Source: Donghicola tyrosinivorans
GTDB lineage: Bacteria; Pseudomonadota; Alphaproteobacteria; Rhodobacterales; Rhodobacteraceae
DNA length: 64,000 bases
Assembly (NCBI RefSeq): GCF_003003355.1
Contig: NZ_PVTQ01000002.1
Span: 124,001 to 188,000, forward strand
Direction: 5' to 3'
This document shows, piece by piece, positions 61,745-64,000 of this stretch; position 1 is the stretch's first letter, and every line of letters starts with the position of its first letter. The position numbers and the translations under genes are program-made. The notes beneath the pieces are model-generated. The model saw only the letters and a program-made list of their open reading frames with translations. It had not been told where the DNA came from and did not search any database.

Positions 61745-64000
61745 ATGGCAGAACTCAGCAAGCTACCGCAAAACATCAGAACGCCACTGTTCCTGACGTG
61801 GCTCGGCCTTTGGGCCGAGCGGGGCGTGCGGGCGTTCTGGCCATTGTGGTCGGTGCTGTTTGTCCTTGCTGCAGCCGTTCTTTTTAACGGATTTAGTCTG
61901 TTTGATGGGCTGGCTCTGTGGTTGCTAGTTGGCTTCTTCGCGGGTGCGTTTGTCGTGACTGCTTGGCAGGGACAGCGGCAGTTTATTGCGCCTAGCCGGT
62001 CTGATGCTCTACGTCGTCTGGATGCAACTTTGCCGGGGCGCCCTTTGGCAGCTTTGCTGGATACACCTGCTGTCGGGCGCGGGGACGCCTCGGCCGAAGC
62101 GATGTGGCGTACCCATTTGCAGATGATGGCGCAGCGCGCGCGACTGGCGCGGGCGGTTCCGCCAGAGCTAAGTCAACGCCAGCGTGACCCTTATGCTTTG
62201 CGATATGTTGCGGCAGTTGCGTTGGGAATGGCGCTGCTGTTCGGTTCATTCGGGATGGGGCGTGGACCTGAAGGGACGCCGGACGGCGCTGCCTTGGCAT
62301 CCGGCCCTGCTTGGGAAGGTTGGTTAGAGCCGCCGAGGCACACGCGATTGCCAGCCCTTTACCTAAACGACATTCCCGAAGGTGCGCTGGATGTGGTGCA
62401 GGGCAGTCGCTTGACGCTGCGAGTCTATGGCGCCGAAGGAGTGGACGTCCGCGAAACAGTAAGCGGAACGCCCGTCGATGAGACGCAGATAGCGGCCATG
62501 CGCAAAGATTTCACTGTTCGCCAAGCAGGTGAGGTTGAAGTGACAGGCACCGATGGGCGGATATGGCAGATCGCTTTGCGGCCCGATCAGGTTCCGACGA
62601 TCAGTCACGACGGAGAGATCGAGACCACACCCGAAGGCGAAATGACGCTGCCCTTCTGGGCCGAGGATGACTATGGCATCGTCTCGGGTACGGCGGAAAT
62701 TGCGTTGGATTTGCCCAATGTGAACCGCCGTTATGGTCTGACGCCCGATCCTGAGCCACGGGACATTGTGCGGGTAGATTTGCCGATGAGCTTTTCCGGA
62801 AATCGGCAGGCGTTTGGCGAGATTCTGCGTGAGGATTTCAGTCAGCATCCTTGGGCGGGGCTCCCGGTTACGATCTCGCTTTCGGTGACGGACGCACAGG
62901 GGCAAGTGGGGAAATCTGCGCCGATTTCGGTTCCGCTGCCGGGGCGTAGTTTCTTTGATCCGATGGCCAAAGCGGTGATTGAGGCGCGGCGGGATTTGCT
63001 GTGGAACCGGACAAATGGCGCGCGCGTGGATCAGGTGCTGCGGGCGGTGACTTGGCTGCCTGAAGAAGTCTTCCGCGATATGGATAATTTTACCGAACTA
63101 CAGGCGATCCAAGTCCGATTGCAGGAAGGCATTGCAACAGGTGGTTTGACCTCAGAGGCTCGGGATGAGTTGGCCGAGGCGCTTTGGGCGCTGGCGTTGG
63201 CCTTGGAAGACGGTGATTTGGAGAACGCGCTTGAGCGGTTGCGGCAGGCGCAAGAACGTCTGAGCGAGGCCATGCGCAACGGGGCAAGCCCAGATGAAAT
63301 CGCGCGCTTGATGGAGGAATTACGACAGGCGACGCAGGATTATATGCGCGAACTCGCCGAGCGGAACGGGGATGAGAACGACCCCGATGCGCAGCGCTCT
63401 GGCGAGGCGACGGAACTGACACAGGACGATCTGCAGGCGATGATGGATCGCATCCAGCGGCTGATGAACGAGGGCCGGATGGCCGAGGCGCAGCAGCTAT
63501 TGGATGAGTTAATGCAGATGATGGAGAATATGCAAGTCACGCAGGGCCAAGGGGGGCAGGGCCAGCAGGCGCTGGATCAACTGGGCGATACGCTGCGGGA
63601 GCAGCAGGACCTCTCGGACGACAGCTTTAACGAGCTGAACCAGCGCCAGAATGGTCAGGGTGGCCAGCCCGAAGAGGGTGAAGGGCAAGGTCAGGGTGAT
63701 CTGGCTGATCAGTTGGCGCAGCGGCAGCAAGCATTGCGTGATGAGTTGCAGCGGCAAGAGGGCAATTTGCCCGGAGCTGGTACCGATGAAGGCGAGGCTG
63801 CGCGTCAATCTCTGCGCGATGCTGGTCGTGCGATGGATGAGGCTGCTGAGGCGCTGCGCGACGATAACTTGGGCCGCGCAATCGACCGCCAGGCAGAAGC
63901 GATTGAGCGTCTGCGCGAGGGTATGCGCAGTCTGAATGAAGCGCTAAACCAACAGGATGGTCAGCAGCAGGCGGGTGGTCAGCAAGGGCAGGGACGTCCC
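61745..64000 (+). CDS. DUF4175 (TIGR02302) family membrane protein, 3' truncated by window
   Basis: At least 752 residues, running past the end of the window. Three N-terminal TM spans lie at about 32-75 and about 155-172, followed by a large beta-rich domain (RLTLRVYGAEGVDVRE, IETTPEGEMTLPFWAEDDYGI). The distal part is a coiled-coil, very Gln/Gly-rich region (QGQGGQGQQALDQL, REQQDLSDDSFNEL). This layout fits the TIGR02302 family found downstream of lysA in Rhodobacteraceae. Function unknown; envelope-related. Confidence 0.88.
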   Translation, partial: MAELSKLPQNIRTPLFLTWLGLWAERGVRAFWPLWSVLFVLAAAVLFNGFSLFDGLALWLLVGFFAGAFVVTAWQGQRQFIAPSRSDALRRLDATLPGRPLAALLDTPAVGRGDASAEAMWRTHLQMMAQRARLARAVPPELSQRQRDPYALRYVAAVALGMALLFGSFGMGRGPEGTPDGAALASGPAWEGWLEPPRHTRLPALYLNDIPEGALDVVQGSRLTLRVYGAEGVDVRETVSGTPVDETQIAAMRKDFTVRQAGEVEVTGTDGRIWQIALRPDQVPTISHDGEIETTPEGEMTLPFWAEDDYGIVSGTAEIALDLPNVNRRYGLTPDPEPRDIVRVDLPMSFSGNRQAFGEILREDFSQHPWAGLPVTISLSVTDAQGQVGKSAPISVPLPGRSFFDPMAKAVIEARRDLLWNRTNGARVDQVLRAVTWLPEEVFRDMDNFTELQAIQVRLQEGIATGGLTSEARDELAEALWALALALEDGDLENALERLRQAQERLSEAMRNGASPDEIARLMEELRQATQDYMRELAERNGDENDPDAQRSGEATELTQDDLQAMMDRIQRLMNEGRMAEAQQLLDELMQMMENMQVTQGQGGQGQQALDQLGDTLREQQDLSDDSFNELNQRQNGQGGQPEEGEGQGQGDLADQLAQRQQALRDELQRQEGNLPGAGTDEGEAARQSLRDAGRAMDEAAEALRDDNLGRAIDRQAEAIERLREGMRSLNEALNQQDGQQQAGGQQGQGRP

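Overview
The window is about 64 kb of a GC-rich alphaproteobacterial chromosome, almost certainly from the Roseobacter clade of the Rhodobacteraceae. This rests on gene content and order: ubiA/rsmE next to a class II-type gshA; argH, a tiny LptM-like lipoprotein and lysA followed by a DUF4175/TIGR02302 protein; the 44-residue aa3-oxidase subunit IV; phaA/phaB; and ETF-ubiquinone oxidoreductase. I see no insertion sequence, prophage, integrase or CRISPR array. This is mostly core chromosome with tightly packed, often overlapping genes.

Layout. 1-4.6 kb: the rpmH-rnpA-yidD operon (minus), a VTT/TVP38 membrane protein with a MerA-like flavoprotein, an orphan histidine kinase and tRNA-Arg(ACG). 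4.6-5.1 kb: no recognisable gene. 5.1-11.5 kb: a urease operon ureD-A-[orf56]-B-[Lys/Ala/Pro-rich orf249]-C-[DUF1127]-E-F-G, with three non-canonical genes placed between the structural genes. 11.5-16 kb: a YadGH-type ABC exporter, a SohB-like protease, a Zn-ribbon mini-protein, a Na+/Ca2+ antiporter and a FolM-like pteridine reductase. 16-19.6 kb: uvrC-pgsA-moaD-moaE. 19.7-27.5 kb: hemolysin III-like protein, a coiled-coil/OmpA pair, ubiA divergent from rsmE, a kinase-like protein, a small membrane protein and gshA. 27.5-31 kb: pyrB-orf-pyrC(like)-plsY (minus). 31-38 kb: UDG-like protein-moaB-NUDIX and an RND pump pair. 38-46.7 kb: DsbD-N domain protein, YqgE, TsaC/Sua5, acyl-CoA dehydrogenase-MBL hydrolase, COX IV, a lipoprotein, AzlCD, a membrane protein and greA. 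47-53.7 kb: ETF-QO, a TPR protein-ispE, polyprenyl diphosphate synthase divergent from DUF2007-trmN6, and YdcH. 53.7-54.1 kb: a gene-free stretch that folds like a structured RNA (6S candidate). 54-64 kb: phaB-phaA, an EAL protein, tag, a TlpA-like protein divergent from argH-lptM-DUF2834, lysA, and a DUF4175 protein running off the end.

Working together: ureA/B/C form the enzyme and ureD/E/F/G load nickel. moaB, moaD and moaE serve molybdopterin synthesis. pyrB and the PyrC-like protein serve pyrimidines. ubiA, the polyprenyl synthase, ETF-QO and COX IV serve quinone-linked respiration. argH and lysA make arginine and lysine.

Most noteworthy: a 26-nt element present five times at four gene 3' ends, one locus forming a 27-bp hairpin; the 6S-like RNA locus; the extra genes inside the urease operon; an apparent non-canonical ureD start; a dihydroorotase homologue lacking its metal ligands; and three divergent gene pairs separated by only 11-22 bp. 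All calls come from reading the sequence; no database search was possible.
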